Positions 56,131 to 64,000 of a stretch of 64,000 nucleotides of DNA are shown piece by piece; position 1 is the first letter of the stretch; the number at the start of each line of letters is the position of its first letter. The stretch covers positions 2,396,001 through 2,460,000 of the forward strand of contig NZ_CP092417.1 in assembly GCF_023716865.1 (NCBI RefSeq). Reading direction: 5' to 3'. Both the position numbers and the translations under genes were made by a program. The notes beneath the pieces are model-generated. The model was not told the origin of the DNA. It ran no database searches and saw only the letters and a program-made list of their open reading frames with translations. This stretch comes from Endozoicomonas sp. SCSIO W0465. GTDB lineage: Bacteria > Pseudomonadota > Gammaproteobacteria > Pseudomonadales > Endozoicomonadaceae.

Positions 56131-57078
56131 ATGATAAACCCAGACACCATAACCCGGTTTGAAGGATTCTCCGTTCACAACCACCCCCGGAATGTCAGAG
56201 TCCAGGTGGTTACACTGGATAAGTCTGCGTTGGAACGTTTTCAGGCTGCCAGCCAGGAGTGGTCAGTACAGGCGTTGGAGTATAAGCCATTTAATCGCTT
56301 TGCCCTGGCCAATGAACTGGATCGTGCCTGCCAATTTCAGCTCGGCAGTTTCCTGCGTAATACGGTGAATGATCGAAAAACAGGCGCATTTCTTCTGGAG
56401 CCAGAAGCCTCGGTTCAAGCATTATTCACGGACACAGAAGAGCAGCGTGATGAGTTTGTAAAGCTTTCTACGGCGATCTCTCATCTTATTGGCCTGCCGA
56501 ACTTTGATGCGATGTACGGCAAGTATTATGCGCGATTTACTGTCCGCAATGAAGACGACAGTGACAGTTACCTGCGTCAGGCCCATCGTCGTATGGAATT
56601 ACATAACGACGGAACCTACGTCAATGAGCGCACTGATTTCGTTCTGATGATGAAGATGGACGAGAAAAACATGGAAGGCGGCGACTCGCTACTGCTCCAC
56701 ATTGATGACTGGCAGGATTTAGGTAAATTCTATAATCACTCATTGGCTCGGGAGAATATTCGCTGGTCATCTCCACCCAGTAAAAATATAGGTTATACCG
56801 TTGATCACCCGATCTTCTTTGAGCAAGACGCCGATGGTAAACCGCATATGCTGTTTATTGATCAATTTGCCCAGCCTCGAAACATGGAACAGGGTTTATA
56901 CCTGTATGAAATGGGAAAATCCCTTGAGGCAGATACTAACTGCAGCAATATTCGTGTGAATGTTGGCTCTATGCTGGTGGTGCAAAACCACTGCTGGCTG
57001 CATGGGCGGGACAAGTTTGTCGCACATCCGGGGCTGAAGCGGGAGTTGCTGCGTCAGCGTGGTCATTTTTCCCGTTAA
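56131..57078 (+). CDS. glaH: glutarate 2-hydroxylase CsiD/GlaH
   Basis: This 315-aa Fe(II)/2-oxoglutarate dioxygenase is close in length to E. coli CsiD (325). The iron triad is visible: His158 and Asp160 in LHNDG, and a distal His at 291 in WLHGRD. An Arg-containing C-terminal GLKRELLRQRGHF binds 2-oxoglutarate. It converts glutarate to L-2-hydroxyglutarate and succinate in lysine/cadaverine breakdown. It appears intact, although the next enzyme (LhgO) is dead. Confidence 0.95.
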   Translation: MINPDTITRFEGFSVHNHPRNVRVQVVTLDKSALERFQAASQEWSVQALEYKPFNRFALANELDRACQFQLGSFLRNTVNDRKTGAFLLEPEASVQALFTDTEEQRDEFVKLSTAISHLIGLPNFDAMYGKYYARFTVRNEDDSDSYLRQAHRRMELHNDGTYVNERTDFVLMMKMDEKNMEGGDSLLLHIDDWQDLGKFYNHSLARENIRWSSPPSKNIGYTVDHPIFFEQDADGKPHMLFIDQFAQPRNMEQGLYLYEMGKSLEADTNCSNIRVNVGSMLVVQNHCWLHGRDKFVAHPGLKRELLRQRGHFSR

Positions 57079-57114
57079 GTGCCCGGGTTAAACTCAAATC
57101 CGGTTAACACTTAT

Positions 57115-57143
57115 CACCCGCATCCCTTATTGGACTGCGGGTG
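57115..57143 (+). terminator. putative intrinsic terminator after csiD
   Basis: CACCCGCA (57115-57122) pairs with TGCGGGTG (57136-57143), followed by TCTTTCG. The T-run is short, so termination may be partial. It lies between csiD and lhgO. Confidence 0.55.
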
Positions 57144-57480
57144 TCTTTCGTTGGCTTTTACCAGAATTCAGTATAGAAAATTCAGTATAAAAAGTTGTGA
57201 CAGTCGACTGTTATTTTTGGAGCCATTATGAGCAATACCCTGTTCGACTATATTGTTATCGGCAGTGGTATCGTCGGTGTTTCAACTGCATGGCAAATGC
57301 AACAGCGCCACCCCGGGAAGCGTATTCTCTTGATCGAAAAAGAATCCGGGCTGGCTCAACACCAAACGGGCCACAACAGTGGTGTTATCCATGCAGGGGT
57401 TTATTACCAGCCAGGTAGTCTAAAAGCCCGTTTTTGCACAAGTATTGTTGATTACCGGCTGGTCACCGAAAAGATGGCAA

Positions 57481-59088
57481 GTAACTATTCAGCACTGAGC
57501 AAAGGCATATTACAGTAATTCCGAACAGCTCTATGAAGTGATTGATATATGTCCATTCCCTGTTTTCTGGCAGACGACAAATAGCTGCGAATCCGTGCAA
57601 ACATAGAACCACCGTCTGCACTCCTGAAGCAGCCTGAGATTTTCTGCTTTAACTTGGCCATTCGAACATCCCGCTCACTGCCATTGTTATCGAAGGGAAT
57701 GGTAAAATCTGACATGAAGCGCAGTGTCTCAGCCTTGAACTCAGTGAGTCGTTTGAAGAGATTGTAAGCTTTAGTATTCTTGACTTTCTTGCGCTTAAGC
57801 TCCTCTCGTTGCTTCTCCATATAGACGACTTCTTTCATTAGAGCCCGCTGAAGCAACCGGTCATAAATCTTCTCGATTCGTTCACAGACAACACTTGGCA
57901 TCTGTAGCATACCTATGGTCTTAAAGCCCTTGCAGTAATGCCAGGAAAGCCTCAGTAGCTTCATCAATCGCAACGCCAGTTGATTGCTGTCCCTATCAAC
58001 AACACCCAAAAGCTCCCTCAGGTGATGGGCATTGCAAAGTACGTGAGTTGCCGCATATGCAAAATAGGATTTCCAATGATCATGAACCAGAACGCCTGCA
58101 AATGTTAGCAGTATGCCCATCGTGTCCATGGCCTCACGACCTCGCTTTTCAGACAAGTAGTAGAGCGTCCATTGTTCATCCCGCATAACGTGTAGCCAGT
58201 GCAAAGAGCCCTCGGCCCGCATACCCGTTTCATCGGCTCCGGCAACAGACGATTCCCGCAAGGCGTCACGAATAACCTCTTCAGTAGAAGCCAGATTTTC
58301 ATAGGTTCTGGCCACAAAATTGGCGACAGTGCCTGCACTTACACTCATTTTATAGAGAGTATTAAAATACTCTGACACGCGCTTAAAAGGCAGGAAATGG
58401 TATTGGTTAAGATAGACGGCCATAGCCTGTGTGGCTGAGCCATATTGTGCGGCAGCGGTAACACCTTCCGGGAATTCAGCCTGATTCCGACAACCACAAG
58501 TGCAGATTTTTACTTCAGCTCTATGGGCCGTTACTTCAAATTCACCCGGTCTCCCTGGTTCAAACACCTGTCGTTCAATATATTTGACCGGCTCACTATC
58601 AAGAAGAGACGCCTGACATTTATTGCATTCTTTAACCGGAAGGTACTCAATATAGTCAGGGATATCGACCTGTTTAAGACAAGTGCCCTGATGCCCTTTC
58701 TTTCCACCGGCTTTATTACCAGAAGACTGTCTCAGACTTTTAGGATTGGGTTTTTCATCCGATGGATCGGTACCTTTATCTGCGGAAAGGTCGTCAGAAT
58801 GATCTGGAGAATTACTGTTTTTACAAGGTTTTTGATAACCATCAGACGATGGCGGCTTGCTGCTGTTTTGACTGTTCTTGCCAACCTTTTCTTCCAATTC
58901 TCGACATCGCTCTTCCAGACAGGCAACTCTCATCCGCAGCTCTGCATTCTCTTTCAAGAGAATCTCAGCCGACATAGTTGCGGGTAGTTCTGGAATCATG
59001 CTGGCGAATATTGTGGAAAAATGGTGCTTAAGAGGATGGTATAAAAATCAGAAAATTCCAGATTTATGTGGGGGTGCTGAACAGTTAC
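57481..59088 (-). mobile_element. IS66-family element, copy 5 (complete)
   Basis: The element is 1,608 bp, with intact ends and the exact 8-bp duplication GATGGCAA (57473-57480 and 59089-59096). It is antisense in the lhgO remnant. Confidence 0.98.
57485..58999 (-). CDS. IS66 transposase, intact
   Basis: This 504-aa transposase appears identical in amino-acid sequence to the one at 27742-29256, with no frameshift, and it starts at ATG 58999. It likely represents a recent transposition. Confidence 0.96.
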   Translation of the reverse strand: MIPELPATMSAEILLKENAELRMRVACLEERCRELEEKVGKNSQNSSKPPSSDGYQKPCKNSNSPDHSDDLSADKGTDPSDEKPNPKSLRQSSGNKAGGKKGHQGTCLKQVDIPDYIEYLPVKECNKCQASLLDSEPVKYIERQVFEPGRPGEFEVTAHRAEVKICTCGCRNQAEFPEGVTAAAQYGSATQAMAVYLNQYHFLPFKRVSEYFNTLYKMSVSAGTVANFVARTYENLASTEEVIRDALRESSVAGADETGMRAEGSLHWLHVMRDEQWTLYYLSEKRGREAMDTMGILLTFAGVLVHDHWKSYFAYAATHVLCNAHHLRELLGVVDRDSNQLALRLMKLLRLSWHYCKGFKTIGMLQMPSVVCERIEKIYDRLLQRALMKEVVYMEKQREELKRKKVKNTKAYNLFKRLTEFKAETLRFMSDFTIPFDNNGSERDVRMAKLKQKISGCFRSADGGSMFARIRSYLSSARKQGMDIYQSLHRAVRNYCNMPLLSAE

Positions 59089-59811
59089 GATGGCAAAAGA
59101 GTTTACTGATCTGGGAGGGGAGATTCAGCTGAATACCACCGTAACCGGGTTGGCCGAAACCAGCCAGACGATCACTGCCGAATGTTGCCATAATGGTGAG
59201 CGGGTCTGTTATGAGAGTAAATACCTGATTACCTGCTCCGGTCTTCTGGCTGATCGCATGACAAAAATGCTTGATATACCCACAGACTTCCAAATTATCC
59301 CATATCGTGGTGAATATTATCGTTTGTCGAAGCGGCACAACGAGGTCATCAATCACCTTATTTATCCGATACCGGATCCGGATTTACCTTTTCTGGGGGT
59401 TCATCTGACCCGAATGATTGATGGCTCGGTCACAGTAGGCCCTAATGCGGTTCAGGGCTGGAAGCGGGAGGGCTATGGCCGTTTTAATGTTGACCTGAAA
59501 GACGTCAGGGACATGGTGACTTTCCCTGGTTTCTGGAAAGTTACTCTGAAACACCTGGGCACCGGGCTGAAAGAAACCTGGGAATCCTGGCGGAAGTCCG
59601 GTTACTTGAAACGGGTTAATAAGTACTGCGACAAAATCACAATTGATGATCTTGAACCTTATCCTGCAGGTATTCGTGCCCAGGCTGTTCTTAAGGATGG
59701 CTCACTGGTCCATGACTTTTGCCGGATAATATATATCGGCAGTTGATCACTTTGATAGCATCCAGATCAAAGAATGAGAATAAACCGATTCAAAAAAAAT
59801 GAGGCAGGCTG

Positions 59812-61263
59812 ATGAACCCATTTCTCTTTGAGAGTAACGAGGCATTGATTAACGGTCAGTGGGTTAGTGCACAAAGTGGCCGCACCTATTGGGTAACCAA
59901 TCCCGCTACCGGACAACAGATTGCAGAAGTACCGGATATGGGGGCAGCAGATGCTGAACAGGCTGTTGAAGCGGCCAGTGAGGCCTTTAATTCATGGAAA
60001 AGAACCACAGCCAAAGAGCGGGCAGGGCTTTTGAATAAATGGTTCCAGCTCATGACTTCGTATGCGGAGGATCTTGCTCAACTGTTAACCCTTGAGCAGG
60101 GAAAGCCCTATAAGGAGGCATACGGTGAAGTATTGTATGGCGCATCCTTTATCGAATGGTTCGCCGAAGAAGGCAAGAGAACCTATGGTGATATCATCCC
60201 CTCTACGATGGCAACTGCCCGCTATTTAACGATGAAGCAACCGGTGGGGGTGGTCAGTGCCATAACACCATGGAATTTTCCCATTGCCATGATTGCCCGA
60301 AAAGCAGCACCGGCACTGGCAGCTGGCTGTACTATTGTTATCAAGCCGGCTGAAGACACCCCATTATGTGCGTTTGCGATGGCCAGGCTTGCGCAGCAGG
60401 CCGGGATTCCTGCGGGTGTGATTAATGTAATTACGTCGTCGTCCGCTGCAGAGACTGGTCCGGTGCTAACCACGCACCCTTTGGTTCGAAAGGTTTCCTT
60501 TACGGGGTCAACGCCGGTTGGTAAGCATCTTATACGTCAGAGTGCCGATACGGTAAAAAAAGTTTCCATGGAGTTGGGCGGAAATGCACCATTTATCGTC
60601 TTTGACGACGCAGACATCGACAAGGCAGTGCAAGGGGCGTTGATCTCAAAATACAGGAATGCTGGCCAGACCTGTGTATGTACAAACCGCCTTTACGTAC
60701 AGGATGGTGTCTACGATGAGTTCCTGGAGAAGTATACTGCAGCTGTTGCGGCACTTAAGGTGGGTAATGGCCTTGATAAAGAGACAGACATAGGCCCTAT
60801 GATAAATAGCCGCGCAATAGAAAAAATTGCGTACGTCGTTAACCTGGCAAAAGAACAGGGGGCTACCGTGCATATGGGCGGGTCCCGATCCGATGTCGGA
60901 GACCTGTATTTTGAACCCACCATATTGACAAGTGTTGATGAAAGCATGGATGTGGCTCACCAGGAACTGTTCGGACCGGTTACTACGGTGTTCCGGTTCA
61001 AGTCAGAAGCGGACGTCATCCATCGGGCAAATAATACGCCGTTTGGGTTGGCTGCCTATTTTTATTCCCGTGACCTGTCACGAGTCTGGCGGGTCAGCGA
61101 AGCATTGGAGTATGGCATGGTCGCTGTTAATGAAGGTATCCTTTCCACCGAGGTAGCACCATTTGGCGGCATCAAAGAGTCCGGCATCGGGCGGGAAGGC
61201 TCAAAATATGGCATCGAAGACTATCTTGAAATCAAATACGTTTGTCTTGGTGTAGGAGCATAA
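59812..61263 (+). CDS. gabD: succinate/glutarate-semialdehyde dehydrogenase GabD
   Basis: This 483-aa aldehyde dehydrogenase is full length, with catalytic Cys288 in GQTCVC, general-base Glu254 in MELGG, the NAD(P) site FTGSTPVGKHL and NFPIAMIARK. GAGGCAGG precedes ATG 59812. It oxidises succinate- or glutarate-semialdehyde, the step after GabT. With csiD it remains intact in a cluster whose gabT, lhgO and regulator are broken; it may still serve other semialdehydes. Confidence 0.96.
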   Translation: MNPFLFESNEALINGQWVSAQSGRTYWVTNPATGQQIAEVPDMGAADAEQAVEAASEAFNSWKRTTAKERAGLLNKWFQLMTSYAEDLAQLLTLEQGKPYKEAYGEVLYGASFIEWFAEEGKRTYGDIIPSTMATARYLTMKQPVGVVSAITPWNFPIAMIARKAAPALAAGCTIVIKPAEDTPLCAFAMARLAQQAGIPAGVINVITSSSAAETGPVLTTHPLVRKVSFTGSTPVGKHLIRQSADTVKKVSMELGGNAPFIVFDDADIDKAVQGALISKYRNAGQTCVCTNRLYVQDGVYDEFLEKYTAAVAALKVGNGLDKETDIGPMINSRAIEKIAYVVNLAKEQGATVHMGGSRSDVGDLYFEPTILTSVDESMDVAHQELFGPVTTVFRFKSEADVIHRANNTPFGLAAYFYSRDLSRVWRVSEALEYGMVAVNEGILSTEVAPFGGIKESGIGREGSKYGIEDYLEIKYVCLGVGA

Positions 61264-61270
61264 TCGGATT

Positions 61271-61984
61271 TTACTTGATATTGGTTAATACCCTGATCAA
61301 GGTTTCGCTCAGCTTTTGGCTGGCCTTGCTCAGGTTGTTCAGGAACTGTTCGACATTACCCAGTTCGATATCAATATGATCGGTAACGGATTTGATCGGC
61401 AGGAAGTCGATACCGTAAAGATGAGCGGTTGCAGCAACGGCGGCACACTCCATCTCTTTGGCCATTCCCTGGTTTTGCATAATCCACTGCCTGTCGATAT
61501 CCGGCATGTCGAGGGAGTTGCCTGTGGTGACCACCCCAAGCTTATGCTCAATACCCTGAAAGTATTCGGGGCAATAGGCGGTTGGATAAGCGCCCATGGC
61601 AAAACGGTCAAAGCCCTCCAGGGGCACCCGGTGATCATGATAAACCACCGGCTGGTCGGAAGTGATGATATCAGCAATGTCCGCATCGGCTGAAAAAGCA
61701 CCACAGGTTCCCGCGTTAATGATCAGCTCCGGAGCATACTCAAGAATGGCAGACTGGGTATTCAGCGCGGCAAACTCGGTGCCTATTCTGTCGACACCAT
61801 ACTCACTGGATTTGCCATTCAGAGAGATAACGATGTCCTTACCGGCAAACGCACCCTGAAAGCGGGGGAAGTGATTTTTCAATTGCGGATTGGCGGGCAG
61901 TTCCCGCAGTCCGAGCTGGTCAATGACCGGACGGGCTTCCGCTGCCATGGCCATAATGATCAGAATTTGTTTAGACATTAGCAA
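61271..61984 (-). CDS. mtnN: 5'-methylthioadenosine/S-adenosylhomocysteine nucleosidase
   Basis: This 237-aa nucleoside-phosphorylase-fold protein has the substrate residues of MtnN: Glu in MAMAAEARP (residue 16), INAGTCGAF (about 89-97), the ribose-binding MECAAVA and the catalytic Asp in SVTDHID (about residue 200). It cleaves MTA and SAH, recycling methionine and removing a methylation inhibitor. An ATG two codons downstream is an equally good start. The promoter side abuts the IS605 element, whose left hairpin begins 13 bp before the start codon, so its native promoter may be displaced. Confidence 0.85.
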   Translation of the reverse strand: MLMSKQILIIMAMAAEARPVIDQLGLRELPANPQLKNHFPRFQGAFAGKDIVISLNGKSSEYGVDRIGTEFAALNTQSAILEYAPELIINAGTCGAFSADADIADIITSDQPVVYHDHRVPLEGFDRFAMGAYPTAYCPEYFQGIEHKLGVVTTGNSLDMPDIDRQWIMQNQGMAKEMECAAVAATAHLYGIDFLPIKSVTDHIDIELGNVEQFLNNLSKASQKLSETLIRVLTNIK

Positions 61985-61996
61985 AATCGTCGTAAA

Positions 61997-62017
61997 CCCT
62001 CGCCCAATCGGGCGGGG
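61997..62017. repeat. IS605-type left-end hairpin
   Basis: CCCTCGCCC-AATC-GGGCGGGG is an imperfect stem with a bulged T, close in sequence to the hairpin after tnpB at 2961-2980. It marks the other end of the same kind of element. It lies just outside the tnpA remnant, with about 60 bp between. Confidence 0.75.
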
Positions 62018-62078
62018 ATATAAGATGGGAAGGCCGGGCCGCGCAGGCGTAGAGCCTTCCGCCAGCAGGTTTGCACTA

Positions 62079-62439
62079 TCAATCAGGCGTACTCTGACTA
62101 TTCACGTACTCTTTGAGAGTTTCGATAGTCGCCCCTCCTGCACTGCAAGCAAAGTACGCCCTTGACCATAACCGGCCTGATTTACTTTGAGTCGTAAGGT
62201 GGGTATTCAATATTCGCAATTGCCTTGATGATGTTGATTTCAGGTTGTTTACCATGACACTGACAGCCAGTTTCGGTGGGTAGGCAATCAGTAAATGGAC
62301 ATGGTCTTTCTCTCCATCCATTTCCAGCAAATCACACTCCAATTTCACGCAGGCACTCTCGAACGCATCACGTAATTGTTGAATCATGTACCCATCAAAC
62401 AGCTTGCGTCTGTACTTTGTAGTGAACACTAAATGAACA
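62079..62439 (-). pseudogene. tnpA: IS200/IS605 tnpA, C-terminal 117 codons
   Basis: The frame enters directly from the IS66 end and reads LVFTTKYRRKLFDG. It continues with the HUH metal-binding motif (KDHVHLLI), NNLKSTSSRQL, and a C-terminal helix following LWSRAYFACSAGG that should bear the nucleophilic Tyr. It lacks the first 25 codons, which occur at 1636-1711 next to another IS66 end with the same 8-bp flank. The parent gene would be 142 aa. Confidence 0.9.
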
Positions 62440-64000
62440 GTAACTATTCAGCACTGAGCAAAGGCATATTACAGTAATTCCGAACAGCTCTATGAAGTGA
62501 TTGATATATGTCCATTCCCTGTTTTCTGGCAGACGACAAATAGCTGCGAATCCGTGCAAACATAGAACCACCGTCTGCACTCCTGAAGCAGCCTGAGATT
62601 TTCTGCTTTAACTTGGCCATTCGAACATCCCGCTCACTGCCATTGTTATCGAAGGGAATGGTAAAATCTGACATGAAGCGCAGTGTCTCAGCCTTGAACT
62701 CAGTGAGTCGTTTGAAGAGATTGTAAGCTTTAGTATTCTTGACTTTCTTGCGCTTAAGCTCCTCTCGTTGCTTCTCCATATAGACGACTTCTTTCATTAG
62801 AGCCCGCTGAAGCAACCGGTCATAAATCTTCTCGATTCGTTCACAGACAACACTTGGCATCTGTAGCATACCTATGGTCTTAAAGCCCTTGCAGTAATGC
62901 CAGGAAAGCCTCAGTAGCTTCATCAATCGCAACGCCAGTTGATTGCTGTCCCTATCAACAACACCCAAAAGCTCCCTCAGGTGATGGGCATTGCAAAGTA
63001 CGTGAGTTGCCGCATATGCAAAATAGGATTTCCAATGATCATGAACCAGAACGCCTGCAAATGTTAGCAGTATGCCCATCGTGTCCATGGCCTCACGACC
63101 TCGCTTTTCAGACAAGTAGTAGAGCGTCCATTGTTCATCCCGCATAACGTGTAGCCAGTGCAAAGAGCCCTCGGCCCGCATACCCGTTTCATCGGCTCCG
63201 GCAACAGACGATTCCCGCAAGGCGTCACGAATAACCTCTTCAGTAGAAGCCAGATTTTCATAGGTTCTGGCCACAAAATTGGCGACAGTGCCTGCACTTA
63301 CACTCATTTTATAGAGAGTATTAAAATACTCTGACACGCGCTTAAAAGGCAGGAAATGGTATTGGTTAAGATAGACGGCCATAGCCTGTGTGGCTGAGCC
63401 ATATTGTGCGGCAGCGGTAACACCTTCCGGGAATTCAGCCTGATTCCGACAACCACAAGTGCAGATTTTTACTTCAGCTCTATGGGCCGTTACTTCAAAT
63501 TCACCCGGTCTCCCTGGTTCAAACACCTGTCGTTCAATATATTTGACCGGCTCACTATCAAGAAGAGACGCCTGACATTTATTGCATTCTTTAACCGGAA
63601 GGTACTCAATATAGTCAGGGATATCGACCTGTTTAAGACAAGTGCCCTGATGCCCTTTCTTTCCACCGGCTTTATTACCAGAAGACTGTCTCAGACTTTT
63701 AGGATTGGGTTTTTCATCCGATGGATCGGTACCTTTATCTGCGGAAAGGTCGTCAGAATGATCTGGAGAATTACTGTTTTTACAAGGTTTTTGATAACCA
63801 TCAGACGATGGCGGCTTGCTGCTGTTTTGACTGTTCTTGCCAACCTTTTCTTCCAATTCTCGACATCGCTCTTCCAGACAGGCAACTCTCATCCGCAGCT
63901 CTGCATTCTCTTTCAAGAGAATCTCAGCCGACATAGTTGCGGGTAGTTCTGGAATCATGCTGGCGAATATTGTGGAAAAATGGTGCTTAAGAGGATGGTA
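62440..64000 (-). mobile_element. IS66-family element, copy 6 (runs off the window)
   Basis: It begins GTAACTATTCAGC at 62440, preceded by AATGAACA (62432-62439). By analogy with complete copies it should end near 64047, 47 bp past the window. The same AATGAACA follows the IS66 end at 1635. Confidence 0.96.
62444..63958 (-). CDS. IS66 transposase, intact
   Basis: This 504-aa transposase is complete and in frame, starts at ATG 63958, and appears identical to the copies at 27742 and 57485. It is inside the IS605 tnpA gene. Confidence 0.96.
   Translation of the reverse strand: MIPELPATMSAEILLKENAELRMRVACLEERCRELEEKVGKNSQNSSKPPSSDGYQKPCKNSNSPDHSDDLSADKGTDPSDEKPNPKSLRQSSGNKAGGKKGHQGTCLKQVDIPDYIEYLPVKECNKCQASLLDSEPVKYIERQVFEPGRPGEFEVTAHRAEVKICTCGCRNQAEFPEGVTAAAQYGSATQAMAVYLNQYHFLPFKRVSEYFNTLYKMSVSAGTVANFVARTYENLASTEEVIRDALRESSVAGADETGMRAEGSLHWLHVMRDEQWTLYYLSEKRGREAMDTMGILLTFAGVLVHDHWKSYFAYAATHVLCNAHHLRELLGVVDRDSNQLALRLMKLLRLSWHYCKGFKTIGMLQMPSVVCERIEKIYDRLLQRALMKEVVYMEKQREELKRKKVKNTKAYNLFKRLTEFKAETLRFMSDFTIPFDNNGSERDVRMAKLKQKISGCFRSADGGSMFARIRSYLSSARKQGMDIYQSLHRAVRNYCNMPLLSAE

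Larger units (their letters stand above)
57228..59746 (+). pseudogene. lhgO: L-2-hydroxyglutarate dehydrogenase LhgO, decayed
   Basis: Three lesions are visible. First, IS66 at 57481-59088. Second, a deletion of about 80 residues between SLKARFC and TSIVDYR relative to E. coli LhgO, still in frame. Third, early termination after VHDFCRIIYIGS, losing about 45 C-terminal residues. Removing the IS and one GATGGCAA gives a continuous 301-codon frame. The N-terminal FAD motif GSGIVGVSTA and HQTGHNSGVIHAGVYY are intact, as are RGEYYRL and LTRMIDGSVTVGPNA. The enzyme would oxidise L-2-hydroxyglutarate to 2-oxoglutarate. The deletion and truncation suggest it was inactive before the IS arrived. Confidence 0.92.

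Noticed and set aside
1..64000. The whole window as a circular plasmid-like replicon
   Set aside because: The matching IS605 halves at the edges invite the idea, but the last bases do not join the first bases within one IS66 copy, and the gene content (metG, mrp, rsuA) is chromosomal. Two composite elements or a duplication are simpler until the flanks are read.
1..64000. CRISPR arrays, tRNA or rRNA genes
   Set aside because: No regularly spaced repeat array, cloverleaf candidate or rRNA-like stretch was seen on reading; tandem repeats at 49747 and 53750 have no spacers.

Overview
The window looks like chromosome from a symbiotic or host-associated marine gammaproteobacterium. Core genes (rhlE, srmB, rsuA, metG, mrp, prkA/yeaG-yeaH-spoVR, trhO, mtnN) are of ordinary gammaproteobacterial type. 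The accessory genes are ankyrin-repeat proteins, coiled-coil proteins, a long disordered Ser/Thr/acidic protein and many insertion sequences. An Endozoicomonas-like organism fits best; this is inferred from gene content, not from a marker gene. No rRNA, tRNA or CRISPR array was seen.

About a quarter of the window (roughly 16.8 kb by the boundaries given here) is insertion sequence. One 1,608-bp IS66-family element, with a single 504-aa transposase, terminal GTAACTRTTCAGC repeats and 8-bp target duplications, occurs at six loci. Some copies are intact, one is frameshifted, and two loci look like IS66 nested inside IS66. Three other DDE elements (an ISNCY-like, an IS4-like and an unassigned IS) each sit inside a gene. 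A divergent IS200/IS605 element (tnpA/tnpB) is itself split by IS66: its tnpA start and intact tnpB are at the left edge, its tnpA remainder at the right edge.

Layout: 0-3 kb IS66 and tnpB; 3-9.4 kb SUKH protein, two DEAD-box helicases, rsuA, metG; 9.4-12 kb a candidate effector; 12-16 kb a repeat-bearing spacer, DnaT-like and P-like replication proteins, mrp, a flavodoxin-fold oxidoreductase; 16-20 kb a CBS-domain gene split from its FNR-type promoter by an IS, then a frameshifted IS66; 20-27 kb ald, a TauE/SafE permease and the yeaG-yeaH-spoVR operon; 27.4-37.4 kb a duplicated ankyrin plus coiled-coil gene pair on the minus strand, with both coiled-coil copies broken by different ISs at almost the same codon; 37.4-40.2 kb a compound IS66 remnant and a dead threonine aldolase; 40-50.9 kb transporters and housekeeping enzymes; 51-53.7 kb an unknown gene split by an IS4-like element; 54-61.3 kb an nfsA-type nitroreductase followed by a decaying glutarate/5-aminovalerate cluster (gabT, lysR and lhgO dead, csiD and gabD intact); 61.3-64 kb mtnN, the other half of the IS605 tnpA and IS66.

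Six genes broken by an IS regain a continuous frame once the IS and one target-duplication copy are removed: CBS gene 163 codons, coiled-coil A 387 and B 744 codons counted from their upstream TTG codons, unknown gene 419, lhgO 301, and tnpA 143 across the two window ends. This indicates the insertions are recent. Together these features suggest a genome in an active phase of IS expansion and gene loss.
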